Shown piece after piece: positions 62,573 through 64,000 of a DNA stretch of 64,000 nucleotides (the first letter of the stretch is position 1; each line of letters opens with the position of its first letter). Origin of the DNA: Neostapfia colusana (taxonomy: Eukaryota; Streptophyta; Magnoliopsida; Poales; Poaceae); contig JASWHV010000008.1 in the NCBI GenBank assembly GCA_030760725.1, forward strand, positions 46,076,057-46,140,056. The letters run 5' to 3'. The notes beneath the pieces were generated by a model. The model ran no database searches. It was not told the DNA's origin and was given only the letters and a program-made list of their open reading frames with translations. The translations under genes were made by a program, and so were the position numbers.

Positions 62573-64000
62573 TGTAACACCCCAAAACCTGTTAAGAGGG
62601 GAATTTAAAAATTTTTGGACGTATTGCATGGGGTGCAGAAACTCAAATTCAAATTGGAATTCAAATTCAAATCAAAACAGAAAAGAAAAGGAAAAAGAAA
62701 AAGAAAAAGAAAAACCCCACCGGCCAGTGGGCCGAAACCCACCAGCCGGCCCAATCTCCCCGCGCCAGCCGCAAACCCGCGCCCCTCTCTTCCTCTCACT
62801 GACACGGGGGGCCCGCGTTTCATCCCTCACCTCCCGCGCACCCGGCCGACCCCGGGACTCTTCTCGCACCCGAATCCAAACCATCTCCCAAAAACCGCGC
62901 GAACAACCCGATCTTCGGCCCCGGACGCTGCTATTTAACCAAGACAATCCTCCGCCGCCTCCCCTTGTGAAATTCACGCAAAGAAACTCGCCGAATCCCC
63001 CCGCGCGCTCCACTTTTCTCTCCGGTGAGAACCGAACCTTCGATCACCGTTTTCCTTCGATCCTTGCTCGGGTTTTCTGATCTAACGCGCCGATCATGTT
63101 CCACTGCCTCCGGGGAGTCACGCAGGTGAAGAAAACCCGGTGTTTTGCACCCTAGACGCAGCACCGGCGAGCTCCGCCGCTATTTCATCTCGGACCTCAC
63201 CGCCGACCGCCTTCCAGGGCCTCCGAGCTCATTAAAAACCCCGAGGTGAGATCCCCGACCTCCCCTCTACCGTTCTATGCCATAAAATCCAAGTTTTAGG
63301 AAGTATAGATGAAAATCCGAAGATCTCTGGCGAGATCGGCGCCTCCCGCCGCCGTGTGCCGCCGGGCAGCGCCGCCCGCGCACGGCCAGGGCGACGTGGC
63401 CCCCAGAGGCCCGTCCATTTTAAATTGTGCAGTTCCTATAAGATCTAACCCGTACCGCTTCGCGTTATAATCTCAGCCGTCTATTTTAAATCGGACGGTC
63501 CACATCAGCCCCGCGTTATAAAAGTCGGGATGTTACGCGCTACCCCCTGGGGATCTCGGAAAACACGAGCTAGCCCCGGAAACTTCTGATCTAGCCCCTG
63601 GAACTTCAGAAATTCGTGTAAATCCATTTAAAAATCAGTTTTAGCCCCTGGACTTAATAAAAATTAGGAAAACCCCTCTTTTATGTGTAGTTAGACCCCT
63701 GGAAATTTATGAAATAATAAATTAGACCCTGTAGTAGGGTGGATTTACCTTTTTGACCCTATATGATATTAAATTCAGAAATTTGAATATGTGATAAGGA
63801 TTTAAATTTAAAAGGTGAGGCAAACACATTGTGAATTAAAATTTAAACTCTCCTAGCACTTGGAAAACTTTAGAATGAGTTAAAAATAGATTTTTAGGCT
63901 GAAATGAATCGGTCTAATTGATTGTTCACATTTATTAGTTATAGGGACACATTTTTAGGTTAGGAAATAATTATTAAAATTGGCAAAATAAATTTAAATT
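62573..64000 (+). repeat. C 3' LTR, first 1428 bases
   Basis: TGTAACACCCC start, closely matching 53607 onward, including the A/G tract and the TAGCCCCTGG-type repeats (about 63540-63750). Cut by the window end. Confidence 0.95.

Larger units (their letters stand above)
48389..64000 (+). mobile_element. E3: Ty3/Gypsy element, 5' part; hosts C
   Basis: 5' LTR 48389-51564, primer site, long leader and the first part of gag, then Gypsy C. The rest lies outside the window. LTR and gag are related to E1 (same leader CATAAAGTTTATAC near 53203 and 140-155, same Gag start context). Confidence 0.85.
53607..64000 (+). mobile_element. C: Ty3/Gypsy chromovirus, 3' LTR truncated by window
   Basis: Same family as A and B but the most divergent of the three, especially in U3 and the promoter zone. 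5' LTR 53607-57039, primer site, aORF, gag-pol, altered polypurine tract, 3' LTR from 62573. Lesions: three stops in aORF, a deletion of about 290 bases over the gag start, a changed protease triad, stops at 59806 and 61877 and a frameshift near 61205. Confidence 0.95.

Noticed and set aside
1..64000. Host genes, tRNA, rRNA or microRNA precursors
   Set aside because: Nothing outside the retroelements remains unexplained at gene scale; the tRNA-like matches are only primer-binding sites.

Overview
The window looks like a heterochromatic, gene-poor stretch of a large grass (Poaceae) nuclear genome. Almost every base can be assigned to LTR retrotransposons inserted into one another. I found no host gene, no tRNA or rRNA gene and nothing prokaryotic. 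The grass assignment is an inference from the chromovirus and Copia families, the GC-rich leaders and the SIRE-like remnant; I cannot name the species.

Layout, oldest layer outward. (1) Z (45646-48388) is the 3' part of a SIRE-like Copia element: an env-position ORF, two polypurine tracts and the start of its 3' LTR. (2) E2 (Ty3/Gypsy chromovirus, 26494-45645, 5' part lost) lies in Z, and E3 (same broad family, 48389 to beyond the window) lies in Z's LTR. (3) E1 (same broad family, 1-26493, 5' LTR outside the window) sits in the reverse transcriptase of E2. (4) A Ty1/Copia element D (6580-24254, target duplication ATGAC) sits in the 3' LTR of E1. (5) Gypsy A (8536-21010, duplication TGCAA) sits in D. 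Gypsy B (32063-44727, duplication TCGTT) sits in the LTR of E2. Gypsy C (53607 to beyond the window) sits in the gag of E3. Z > E2 > E1 > D > A is therefore a five-level nest. The three duplications with both sides visible match exactly.

A, B and C are one family with LTRs of about 3.2-3.4 kb, an initiator-Met-tRNA primer site, an extra ORF ('aORF') before gag, then gag-protease-RT-RNase H-integrase and a chromodomain-like tail (Tekay/Del-type chromovirus). B is closest to intact: one stop in aORF, one stop in gag and one single-base deletion late in integrase. A has many stops. C has a gag-start deletion and a damaged protease active site. E1, E2 and E3 form a second chromovirus family with long LTRs and more decay. 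D has 435-bp LTRs that differ at roughly 18 sites by hand count, and its polyprotein has three stops and no frameshift.

Two things look new. First, aORF of A, B and C begins with a near copy of the histone H3 tail: TARKSTGG is in exact H3 register, so its lysine is residue 9 after Met removal. Gag of B begins MAGRGKG, like plant H2A/H4 tails. Second, the long LTRs of both Gypsy families appear to hold a small spliced gene for an acidic peptide. Its introns are in phase 1 in several independent copies, and one intron has a recurrent GC donor. A cluster of dyads lies inside that intron. All element breaks are described only; no repaired sequence is given.
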